Source: Xylocopa sonorina
Taxonomy: Eukaryota; Arthropoda; Insecta; Hymenoptera; Apidae
Length of the DNA stretch: 64,000 bases
Assembly: GCF_050948175.1 (NCBI RefSeq)
Contig: NW_027490131.1
Span: 124,001 to 188,000 of the forward strand
Direction: 5' to 3'
Every line of letters starts with the position of its first letter. Positions within the stretch are counted from its first letter, which is position 1. A model generated the notes under the pieces. That model was given only the letters and a program-made list of their open reading frames with translations. It searched no databases and was not told where the DNA came from. Positions 1-9,294 of the stretch are shown here, piece by piece. The position numbers and the translations under genes were made by a program.

Positions 1-192
1 TCTGATGCTTCTTAAAACGCGAAATCGCATCTCATTTCTATGTTTCATGGTAAGATGTAATATGATTTGCGAAGTGTTATGTATTCCTCCTCTACACTTC
101 AAATGAATGTAAATGCGACACTTCCTTGCCAGGAAATAGCGTTTGCAAATGTCTACCTATCGTAGCAATAGTTTTCTTATGCTTCTTAAAAC

Positions 193-202
193 GCGATATC
201 GC
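193..202. repeat. Dyad 1: GCGATATCGC palindrome (type A)
   Basis: This is a perfect 10-bp self-complementary sequence with an EcoRV site (GATATC) at its centre. It is present in most type A monomers. Recurrent variants are GCGAAATCGC (for example 22, 547, 7504), GCGATATGGC (around 40,733, 41,431 and 42,300) and GCGATATCTC (around 35,689 and 38,475). Because the site recurs in nearly every type A copy, EcoRV should cut the array into a 174-bp ladder. A structural or protein-binding role is inference. Confidence 0.85.
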
Positions 203-295
203 ATCTCATTTCTATGTTTCATAGTAAGATATAATATGATTTGCGAAGTGTTATGTATTCCTCTTCTACACTTCAAATGAATGTAAATGCGACAC

Positions 296-309
296 TTCCT
301 TGCAAGGAA
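296..309. repeat. Dyad 2: TTCCTTGCAAGGAA palindrome
   Basis: This is a perfect 14-bp palindrome at phase 118-131. Other monomers carry TTCCTCGCTAGGAA, TTCCTTGCTAGGAA, TTCCTTGCCAGGAA, TTCCTAGCTAGGAA (also perfect) or TTCCTTGGAAGGAA. Across these classes the outer arms TTCC and GGAA are nearly always kept while the central six bases vary. Rare arm changes include CTACCTCGCTAGG (20,653; 30,049; 43,271) and TTCCTAACAAGGAA (25,525; 46,751). Confidence 0.85.
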
Positions 310-352
310 ATAGCGTTTGCAGATGTCTACGTATCGAAGCAATAGTGTTCAA

Positions 353-526
353 ATGCTTCTTAAAACGAGATATTGCATCTCATATCTATGTTTCATGATA
401 AGATATAATATTCATTGCGAAGTGTTATGCATTCCTCGTCTACGATTCAAATGAAAGTAAATGCGACACTTCCTTGCAAGGAAATAGCGTTTGCAGATGT
501 CTACGTATCGTAGCAATAGCTTTCTA
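353..526. repeat. Representative type B satellite monomer (divergent subfamily)
   Basis: Linked differences from type A: GAGATATTGC instead of GCGATATCGC, CATATCTATG instead of CATTTCTATG, CATGATAAG instead of CATGGTAAG, TATTCATTGCG instead of TATGATTTGCG, TGCATTCC instead of TGTATTCC, ACGATTCAAATGAAAG instead of ACACTTCAAATGAATG, and often AATAACGATTGCAG instead of AATAGCGTTTGCAG. Dyad cores (first G of GAGAT) start at 367, 3326, 4022, 4196, 5415, 6459, 7851, 10112, 11156, 12548, 14288, 15506, 16550, 18290, 20204, 20900, 22292, 23510, 24554, 25423, 26467, 29772, 30294, 33077, 33599, 34295, 35861, 36035, 37079, 37427, 38819, 39167, 46649, 48041, 49781, 50825, 57611, 58829, 60569, 61613 and 63875: 41 copies, about 11% of monomers. 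14288 and 15506 read GAAATATTGC. Some listed copies are chimeric further right. Confidence 0.9.
501..513. repeat. Dyad 3: CTACG-TAT-CGTAG inverted repeat
   Basis: Five-base arms surround a 3-base spacer at phase 149-161. Frequent variants are CTACCTATCGTAG (arms reduced to four), CTAGGTATCGTAG (mostly lost), CTACGTATGGTAG and CTACGTATCGAAG. The last immediately precedes most type B monomers. The CTACC variant also creates an in-frame TAG on the minus strand and ends many of the spurious open frames. Confidence 0.8.
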
Positions 527-3500
527 ATGCTTCTTAGAACGCGAAATCGCATCTCATTTCTATGTTTCACGGTAAGATATAATATGATTTGCGAAGTGTT
601 ATGTATTCCACATCTACACTTCAAATGAATGTGAATGCGACACTTCCTCGCTAGGAAATAGCGTTTGCAGATGTCTACATATCGTAGCAATAGATTTCTA
701 ATGCTTCTTAAAACGCGATATCGCATCTCATTTCTATGTTTCATGGTAAGATATAATATGATTTGCGAAGTGTCATGTATTCCACGTCTACACTTCAAAT
801 GAATGTAAATGCGACACTTCCTTGCAAGGAAATAGCATTTGCAGATGTTTACCTATCGTAGCAATAGAGTTCTAATGCTTCTTAAAACGCGATATCGCAT
901 CTCATTTCTATGTCTCATGGTAAGATATAATATGATTTGCGAAGTGTCATGTATTCCTCCTCTACACTTCAAATGAATGTAAATGCGACACTTCCTTGCT
1001 AGGAAATAGCGTTTGCAGATATCTTGGTATCGTAGCAACAGAGTTCTAATGCTTCTTAAAACGCGATATCGCATCTCATTTCTATGTTTCGTGGTAAGAT
1101 GTAATATGATTTGCGAAGTGTTATGTATTCCAACTCTATATAATTCAAATGAATGTAAATGCGACACTTCCTTGCCAGGAAATAGCGTTTGCAAATGTCT
1201 ACCTATCGTAGCAATAGTGTTTCAATGCTTCTTAAAACGCGATATCGCATCTCATTTCTATGTTTCATGGTAAGATATAACATGATTTGCGAAGTGTTAT
1301 GTATTCCTCGTCTACACTTCAAATGAATGTGAATGCGATACTTCCTCGCTAGGAAGTAGCGTTTGCAGATGTCTACGTATCGTAGCAATAGCTTTCTAAT
1401 GCTTCTTAAAACGCGATATCGCATCTCATTTCTATGTTTCATGGTAAGATATAACATGATTTGCGAAGTGTTATGTATTCCTCGTCTACACTTCAAATGA
1501 ATGTGAGTGCGATACTTCCTCGCTAGGAAATAGCGTTTGCTGATGTCTAGGTATCGTAGCAATAGATTTCTAATGATTCTTAAAACGCGATATCGCATCT
1601 CATTTCTATGTTTCATGGTAAGATATAATATGATTTGCGAAGTGTCACGTATTCCTCGTCTACACTTCAAATGAATGTAAATGCGAAACTTCCTTGCTAG
1701 GAAATAGCGGCTGCAGATGTCTAGGTATCGTAGCAATAGAGTTCTAATGCTTCTTAAAACGCGATATCGCATCTCATTCTATGTTTCATGGTAAGATATA
1801 ATATGATTTGCGAAGTGTCATGTATTCCTCGGCTACACTTCAAATGAATGTAAATGCGACACTTCCTTGCTAGGAAATAGCGTCTGCAGATGTCTACGTA
1901 TGGTAGCGATAAAGTTCTAATGCTTCTTAAAACGCGATATCGCATCTCATTCCTATGCTTCATGGTAAGATATAATATGATTTGCGAAGTGTCATGTATT
2001 CCTCGTCTACACTTCAAATGAATGTAAATGCGACACTTCCTTGCAAGGAAATAGCGTTTGCAGATGTCTACGTATCGTAGCAATAGATTTCTAATGCTTC
2101 TTAAAACGCGATATCGCATCTCATTTCTATGTTTCATGGTAAGATATAATATGATTTGCGAAGTGTCATGTATTCCTCGTCTACACTTCAAATGAATGTA
2201 AATGCGACACTTCCTTGCAAGGAAATAGCGTTTGCAGATGTTTACCTATCGTAGCAATAGAGTTCTAATGCTTCTTAAAACGCGATATCGCATCTCATTT
2301 CTATGTCTCATGGTAAGATATAATATGATTTGCGAAGTGTCATGTATTCCTCCTCTACACTTCAAATGAATGTAAATGCGACACTTCCTTGCTAGGAAAT
2401 AGCGTTTGCAGATATCTTGGTATCGTAGCAATAGCTTTCTAATGCATCTTAAAACGCGATATCGCATCTCATTTCGATGTTTCATGGTAAGATATAACAT
2501 GATTTGCGAAGTGTTATGTATTCCTCGTCTACACTTCAAATGAATGTGAGTGCGATATTTCCTCGCTAGGAAATAGCGTTTGCAGATGTCTAGGTATCGT
2601 AGCAATAGATTTCTAATGCTTCTTAAAACGAGATATCGCATCTCATTTCTATGTTTCATGGTAAGATATATTATGATTTGCGAAGTGTCATGTATTCCTC
2701 GTCTACACTTCAAATGAATGTAAATGCGAAACTTCCTTGCTAGGAAATAGCGTTTGCAGATGTCTACGTATCGTAGCAATAGATTTCTAATGCTTCTTAA
2801 ATCGCGATATCGCATCTCATTTCTATGTTTCATGGTAAGATATAATATGATTTGCGAAGTGTCATGTATTCCTCGACTACACTTCAAATGAATGTAAATG
2901 CGACACTTCCTTGCTAGGAAATAGCGTCTGCAGATGTCTACGTATGGTAGCGATAAAGTTCTAATGCTTCTTAAAACGCGATATCGCATCTCATTCCTAT
3001 GCTTCATGGTAAGATATAATATGATTTGCGAAGTGTTATGTATTCCACGCCTACACTTCAAATGAATGTAAATGCGACACTTCCTTGCAAAGAAATAGCG
3101 CTTGCAGATATCTACGTATCGTAGCAGTAGATATCTAATGCTTCTTAAAACGCGATATCGCATCTCATTCCTATGTTTCATGGTAAGACATAATATGATT
3201 TTCGAAGTGTCATGTATTCCTCGTCTACACTGCAAATGAATGTAAATGAGACAATTCCTTGCAAGGAAATAGCGTTTGCAGATGTCTACGTATCGAAGCA
3301 ATAGAGTTCAAATGCTTCTTAAAACGAGATATTGCATCTCATATCTATGTTTCATGATAAGATGTAATATTCATTGCGAAGTGTTATGCATTCCTCGTCT
3401 ACGATTCAAATGAAAGTAAATGCGACACTTCCTTGCAAGGAAATAACGATTGCAGATGTCTACGTATCGTAGCAATAGAGTTCATATGATTCATAAAACG

Positions 3501-6500
3501 CGATATCGCATCTCATTTCTATGTTTCATGGTAAGATATAACATGATTTGCGAAGAGTTTTGCATTCCTCGTCTACACTCCAAATGAATGTGAATGCGAT
3601 ACTTCCTCGCTAGGAAATAGCGTTTGCAGATGTCTACGTATCGTAGCAATAGCTTTCTGATGCTTCTTAAAACGCGAAATCGCATCTCATTTCTATGTTT
3701 CATGGTAAGATGTAATATGATTTGCGAAGTGTTATGTATTCCTCCTCTACACTTCAAATGAATGTAAATGCGACACTTCCTTGCCAGGAAATAGCGTTTG
3801 CAAATGTCTACCTATCGTAGCAATAGTTTTCTTATGCTTCTTAAAACGCGATATCGCATCTCATTTCTATGTTTCATAGTAAGATATAATATGATTTGCG
3901 AAGTGTTATGTATTCCTCTTCTACACTTCAAATGAATGTAAATGCGACACTTCCTTGCAAGGAAATAGCGTTTGCAGATGTCTACGTATCGAAGCAATAG
4001 TGTTCAAATGCTTCTTAAAACGAGATATTGCATCTCATATCTATGTTTCATGATAAGATATAATATTCATTGCGAAGTGTTATGCATTCCTCGTCTACGA
4101 TTCAAATGAAAGTAAATGCGACACTTCCTTGCAAGGAAATAGCGTTTGCAGATGTCTACGTATCGAAGCAATAGTGTTCAAATGCTTCTTAAAACGAGAT
4201 ATTGCATCTCATATCTATGTTTCATGATAAGATATAATATTCATTGCGAAGTGTTATGTATTCCTCCTCTACACTTCAAATGAATGTAAATGCGACACTT
4301 CCTTGCTAGGAAATAGCGTTTGCAGATATCTTGGTATCGTAGCAACAGAGTTCTAATGCTTCTTAAAACGCGATATCGCATCTCATTTCTATGTTTCGTG
4401 GTAAGATGTAATATGATTTGCGAAGTGTTATGTATTCCAACTCTATATAATTCAAATGAATGTAAATGCGACACTTCCTTGCCAGGAAATAGCGTTTGCA
4501 AATGTCTACCTATCGTAGCAATAGTGTTTCAATGCTTCTTAAAACGCGATATCGCATCTCATTTCTATGTTTCATGGTAAGATATAACATGATTTGCGAA
4601 GTGTTATGTATTCCTCGTCTACACTTCAAATGAATGTGAATGCGATACTTCCTCGCTAGGAAATAGCGTTTGCTGATGTCTAGGTATCGTAGCAATAGAT
4701 TTCTAATGATTCTTAAAACGCGATATCGCATCTCATTTCTATGTTTCATGGTAAGATATAATATGATTTGCGAAGTGTCACGTATTCCTCGTCTACACTT
4801 CAAATGAATGTAAATGCGAAACTTCCTTGCTAGGAAATAGCGGCTGCAGATGTCTAGGTATCGTAGCAATAGAGTTCTAATGCTTCTTAAAACGCGATAT
4901 CGCATCTCATTCTATGTTTCATGGTAAGATATAATATGATTTGCGAAGTGTCATGTATTCCTCGGCTACACTTCAAATGAATGTAAATGCGACACTTCCT
5001 TGCTAGGAAATAGCGTCTGCAGATGTCTACGTATGGTAGCGATAAAGTTCTAATGCTTCTTAAAACGCGATATCGCATCTCATTCCTATGCTTCATGGTA
5101 AGATATAATATGATTTGCGAAGTGTTATGTATTCCTCGTCTACACTTCAAAGGAATGTAAATGCGACACTTCCTTGCAAAGAAATAGCGTTTGCAGATGT
5201 CTACGTATCGTAGCAGTAGATATCTAATGCTTCTTAAAACGCGATATCGCATCTCATTTCTATGTTTCATGGTAAGACATAATATGATTTTCGAAGTGTC
5301 ATGTATTCCTCGTCTACACTGCAAATGAATGTAAATGCGACAATTCCTTGCTAGGAAATAGCGTTTGCAGATGTCTACGTATCGAAGCAATAGAGTTCAA
5401 ATGCTTCTTAAAACGAGATATTGCATCTCATATCTATGTTTCATGATAAGATGTAATATTCATTGCGAAGTGTTATGCATTCCTCGTCTACGATTCAAAT
5501 GAAAGTAAATGCGACACTTCCGTGCAAGGAAATAACGATTGCAGATGTCTACGTATCGTAGCAATAGAGTTCATATGATTCATAAAACGCGATATCGCAT
5601 CTCATTTCTATGTTTCATGGTAAGATATAACATGATTTGCGAAGAGTTTTGTATTCCTCGTCTACACTCCAAATGAATGTGAATGCGATACTTCCTCGCT
5701 AGGAAATAGCGTTTGCAGATGTCTACGTATCGTAGCAATAGCTTTCTAATGCTTCTTAAAACGCGATGTCGCATCTCATTTCTATGTTTCATGGGAAGAT
5801 ATAATATTCATTGCGAAGTATTTTGCATTCCTCGTCTACACTTCAAATGAATGTGAATGCGATACTTCCTCGCTAGGAAATAGCGTTTGCAGATGTCTAC
5901 GTATCGTATCAATAGCTTTCTAATGCTTCTTAAATCGCGATATCGCATCTCATTTCTATGTTTCATGGTAAGATATAATATGATTTGCGATGTGTCATGT
6001 ATTCCTCGACTACACTTCAAATGAATGTAAATGCGACACTTCCTTGCTAGGAAATAGCGTCTGCAGATGTTTACGTATGGTAGCGATAAAGTTCTAATGC
6101 TTCTTAAAACGCGATATCGCATCTCATTCCTATGCTTCATGGTAAGATATAATATGATTTGCGAAGTGTTATGTATTCCACGTCTACACTTCAAATGAAT
6201 GTAAATGCGACACTTCCTTGCAAAGAAATAGCGTTTGCAGATGTCTACGTATCGTAGCAGTAGATATCTAATGCTTCTTAAAACGCGATATCGCATCTCA
6301 TTTCTATGTTTCATGGTAAGACATAATATGATTTTCGAAGTGTCATGTATTCCTCGTCTACACTGCAAATGAATGTAAATGAGACAATTCCTTGCAAGGA
6401 AATAGCGTTTGCAGATGTCTACGTATCGAAGCAATAGAGTTCAAATGCTTCTTAAAACGAGATATTGCATCTCATATCTATGTTTCATGATAAGATGTAA

Positions 6501-7944
6501 TATTCATTGCGAAGTGTTATGCATTCCTCGTCTACGATTCAAATGAAAGTAAATGCGACACTTCCGTGCAAGGAAATAACGATTGCAGATGTCTACGTAT
6601 CGTAGCAATAGAGTTCATATGATTCATAAAACGCGATATCGCATCTCATTTCTATGTTTCATGGTAAGATGTAACATGATTTGCGAAGAGTTTTGTATTC
6701 CTCGTCTACACTCCAAATGAATGTGAATGCGATACTTCCTCGCTAGGAAATAGCGTTTGCAGATGTCTACGTATCGTAGCAGTAGCTTTCTAATGCTTCC
6801 TAAAACGCGATATCGCATCTCATTTCTATGTTTCATGGGAAGATATAATATTCATTGCGAAGAATTTTGCATTCCTCGTCTACGATTCAAATGAATGTAA
6901 ATGCGAAACTTCCTTGCTAGGAAATAGCGTCTGCAGATGTCTAGGTATCGTAGCAATAAAGTTCTAATGCTTCTTAAAACGCGATATCGCATCTCATTTC
7001 TATGTTTCATGGTAAGATGTAATATGATTTGCGAAGTGTTATGTATTCCTCCTCTACACTTCAAATGAATGTAAATGCGACACTTCCTTGCTAGGAAATA
7101 GCGCTTGCAGATATCTTGGTATCGTAGCAATAGAGTTCTAATGCTTCTTAAAACGCGATATCGCATCTCATTTCTATGTTTCATGGTAAGATGTAATATG
7201 ATTTGCGATGTGTTATGTATTCCACCTCTATACTTCAAATGAATGTAAATGCGACACTTCCTTGCCAGGAAATAGCGTTTGCAAATGTCTACCTATCGTA
7301 GCAATAGTGTTTTAATGCTTCCTAAAACGCGATATCGCATCTCATTTCTATGTTTCATGGTAAGATATAACATGATTTGCGAAGTGTTATGTATTCCTCG
7401 TCTACACTTCAAATGAATGTGAATGCGATACTTCCTCGCTAGGAAATAGCGTTTGCAGATGTCTACGTATCGTAGCAATAGCTTTCTAATGCTTCTTAAA
7501 ACGCGAAATCGCATCTCATTTCTATGTTTCATGGTAAGATATAACATGATTTGCGAAGTGTTATGTATTCCTCATCTGCACTTCAAATGAATGTAAATGC
7601 GACACTTCCTTGCAAGGAAATAGCGTTTGCAGATGTCTACGTATCGTAGCAATAGGGTTCTAATGCTCCTTAAAACGCGATATCGCATCTCATTTCTATG
7701 TTTCATGGTCAGATATAATATGATTTGCGAAGTGTCATGTATTCCTCGTCTACACTTCAAATGAATGTGAGTGCGACACTTCCTCGCTAGGAAATAGCGT
7801 TTGCAGATGTCTACGTATCGTAGCAATAGATTTCTAATGCTTCTTAAAACGAGATATTGCATCGCATATCTATGTTTCATGATAAGATATAATATTCATT
7901 GCGAAGTCTTATGCATTCCTCGTCTACGATTCAAAAGAAAGTAA

Positions 7945-8292
7945 ATGCGACACTTCCTTGCAAGGAAATAGCGTTTGCAGATGTCTACGTATCGTAGCAA
8001 TAGAGTTCATATGATTCTTAAAACGCGATATCGCATCTCATTTCTATGTTTCATGGTAAGATATAACATGATTTGCGAAGTGTTATGTATTCCTCGTCTG
8101 TACTTCAAATGAATGTAAATGCGACACTTCCTTGCAAGGAAATAGCGTTTGCAGATGTCTACGTATCGTAGCAATAGAGTTCATATGATTCTTAAAACGC
8201 GATATCGCATCTCATTTCTATGTTTCATGGTAAGATATAACATGATTTGCGAAGTGTTATGTATTCCTCGTCTGTACTTCAAATGAATGTAA
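7945..8292. repeat. Two adjacent near-identical monomers (GTCTGTACTTC class)
   Basis: The private variant GTCTGTACTTC occurs at about 8,096 and 8,270. The flanking linker GAGTTCATATGATT and the TTGCAAGG dyad are also shared, apart from a single CTTGTAAGG change. This is therefore a one-monomer tandem duplication. The pair is carried into the second 27-mer (about 12,793 and 12,967). The related block at 26.2-26.9 kb has only one such monomer (26,715), which explains the 174-bp shorter spacing there. Confidence 0.75.
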
Positions 8293-8534
8293 ATGCGACA
8301 CTTCCTTGTAAGGAAATAGCGTTTGCAGATGTCTACGTATCGTAGCAATAGAGTTCATATGATTCTTAAAACGCGATATCGCATCTCATTTCTATGTTTC
8401 ATGGTAAGATATAACATGATTTGCGAAGTGTTATGTATTCCTCGTCTACACTTCAAATGAATGTGAATGCGATACTTCCTCGCTAGGAAATAGCGTTGGC
8501 AGATGTCTACGTATCGTAGCAATAGCTTTCTAAT

Positions 8535-8708
8535 GCTTCTTAAAACGCGAAATCGCATCTCATTTCTATGTTTCATGGTAAGATATAATATTCTTTGCGA
8601 AGTGTTATGCATTCCCCGTCTACGATTCAAATGAAAGTAAATGCGACACTTCCTTGCAAGGAAATAGCGCTTACAGATGTCTACGTATCGTAGCAATAGA
8701 GTTCATGT
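8535..8708. repeat. Chimeric monomer: type A left end joined to type B body
   Basis: Begins with the type A GCGAAATCGC and CATGGTAAG, then changes to type B at about 8,590 (TATTCTTTGCG, TGCATTCC, ACGATTCAAATGAAAG). Copies or equivalents occur near 13,288, 27,030, 37,297 and 39,037; a different A-to-B junction lies near 62,712. Together with the opposite chimeras these are the two products expected from exchange between A and B monomers. Confidence 0.75.
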
Positions 8709-9294
8709 GATTCTTAAAACGCGATATCGCATCTCATCTCTATGTTTCATGTTAAGATATAACATGATTCGCGAAGTGTTATGTATTCCTCGTCTACACT
8801 TCAAATGAATGTGAATGCGATACTTCCTCGCTAGGAAATAGCGTTTGCAGATGTCTACGTATCGTAGCAATAGCTTTCTAATGCTTCTTAAAACGCGATA
8901 TCGCATCTCATTTATATGTTTTATGGTAAGATATAGTATGATTTGCGAAGTGTCATGTATTCCTCGTCTACACTTCAAATGAATGTAAATGCGACACTTC
9001 CTTGCTAGGAAATAGTGTCTGAAGATGTCTAGGTATCGTAGCAATAGAGTTCTAATGCTTCTTAAAACGCGATATCGCATCTCATTTCTATGTTTCATGG
9101 TAAGATGTAATATGATTTGCGAAGTGTTATGTATTCTTCCTCTACACTTCAAATGAATGTAAATGCGACACTTCCTTGCCAGGAAATAGCGTTTGCAAAT
9201 GTCTACCTATCGTAGCAATAGAATTCTAATGCTTCTTAAAACGCGATATCGCATCTCATTTCTATGTTTCATGGTACGATATAATATGATTTTC

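Larger units (their letters stand above)
179..352. repeat. Representative type A satellite monomer (174 bp)
   Basis: This copy shows the usual monomer. Phase 1-13 is ATGCTTCTTAAAA and is followed by the palindrome GCGATATCGC (phase 15-24). An AT-rich core around phase 51-64 (GATATAATATGATT) leads to GCGAAGTGTTATG. A block with repeated AATG (AAATGAATGTAAATG, about phase 97-111) precedes GCGACAC and the TTCC...GGAA dyad (phase 118-131). AATAGCGTTTGCAGATG leads to the third dyad (phase 149-161) and the variable linker GCAATAG-NNTTCNNATG, which joins the next copy. The linker (AGAGTTCT, AGCTTTCT, AGATTTCT, AGAGTTCATATGATT and others) is one of the most variable segments and is useful for assigning monomer classes. 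The phase origin is arbitrary. Confidence 0.95.
1..4597. repeat. Mosaic satellite segment with a displaced internal duplication
   Basis: 1-510 recurs at 3,656-4,165 (offset 3,655 = 21 monomers + 1). 951-1,340 recurs at 4,258-4,647 (offset 3,307 = 19 monomers + 1). 1,520 to about 1,990 recurs at 4,653 to about 5,123 (offset 3,133 = 18 monomers + 1). The stepwise fall in offset shows that one copy lost, or the other gained, monomers in at least two places. A rare 2-bp insertion variant (CCAACTCTATATAATTC, around 1,131-1,145 and 4,438-4,452) occurs only in these two places and confirms shared origin. Between the copies, 2,246-3,301 is ordinary type A sequence and holds the longest spurious minus-strand open frame. 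Confidence 0.85.
4598..9294. repeat. 27-monomer higher-order unit, copy 1 (4,697 bp)
   Basis: Every landmark here reappears 4,697 bp downstream (27 x 174 minus 1). The missing base is the CATTCTATG variant at about 4,911 and 9,607. The start is set by the first mismatches just upstream (TGATTTGCG against TGATTTTCG, about 4,596/9,293). I found no differences between copies in the stretches compared, which included rare variants such as CTTGTAAGG (8,308/13,005). Contains type B cores at 5415, 6459 and 7851. Confidence 0.9.

Noticed and set aside
51..64. TATAATATG motif in each monomer as a promoter -10 or TATA box
   Set aside because: It is an AT-rich part of the repeat with no associated gene; recurrence every 174 bp reflects the satellite, not promoters.
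296..309. TTCCTTGCAAGGAA as a transcription terminator hairpin
   Set aside because: No T-tract follows and no gene precedes it; it recurs in every monomer.
1131..1145. Insertion of foreign sequence (CCAACTCTATATAATTC)
   Set aside because: Only a 2-bp length difference plus substitutions relative to the usual monomer; the surrounding register is intact.
1013..1273. 86-codon plus-strand open frame, repeated at 4,320-4,580
   Set aside because: It exists only because of the private 2-bp insertion variant near 1,135 (copied at 4,441), which joins two frames. It is a satellite artefact.
2246..3301. 351-codon minus-strand open frame, and about 150 similar shorter frames along the window, as arginine-rich repeat proteins
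   Set aside because: All are the same frame of the 174-bp monomer. Start and end points are set by single variants, length varies arbitrarily, frames are broken by the same small indels that shift register, and variable sites include many amino-acid-changing positions. No known domain, signal or consistent upstream context.
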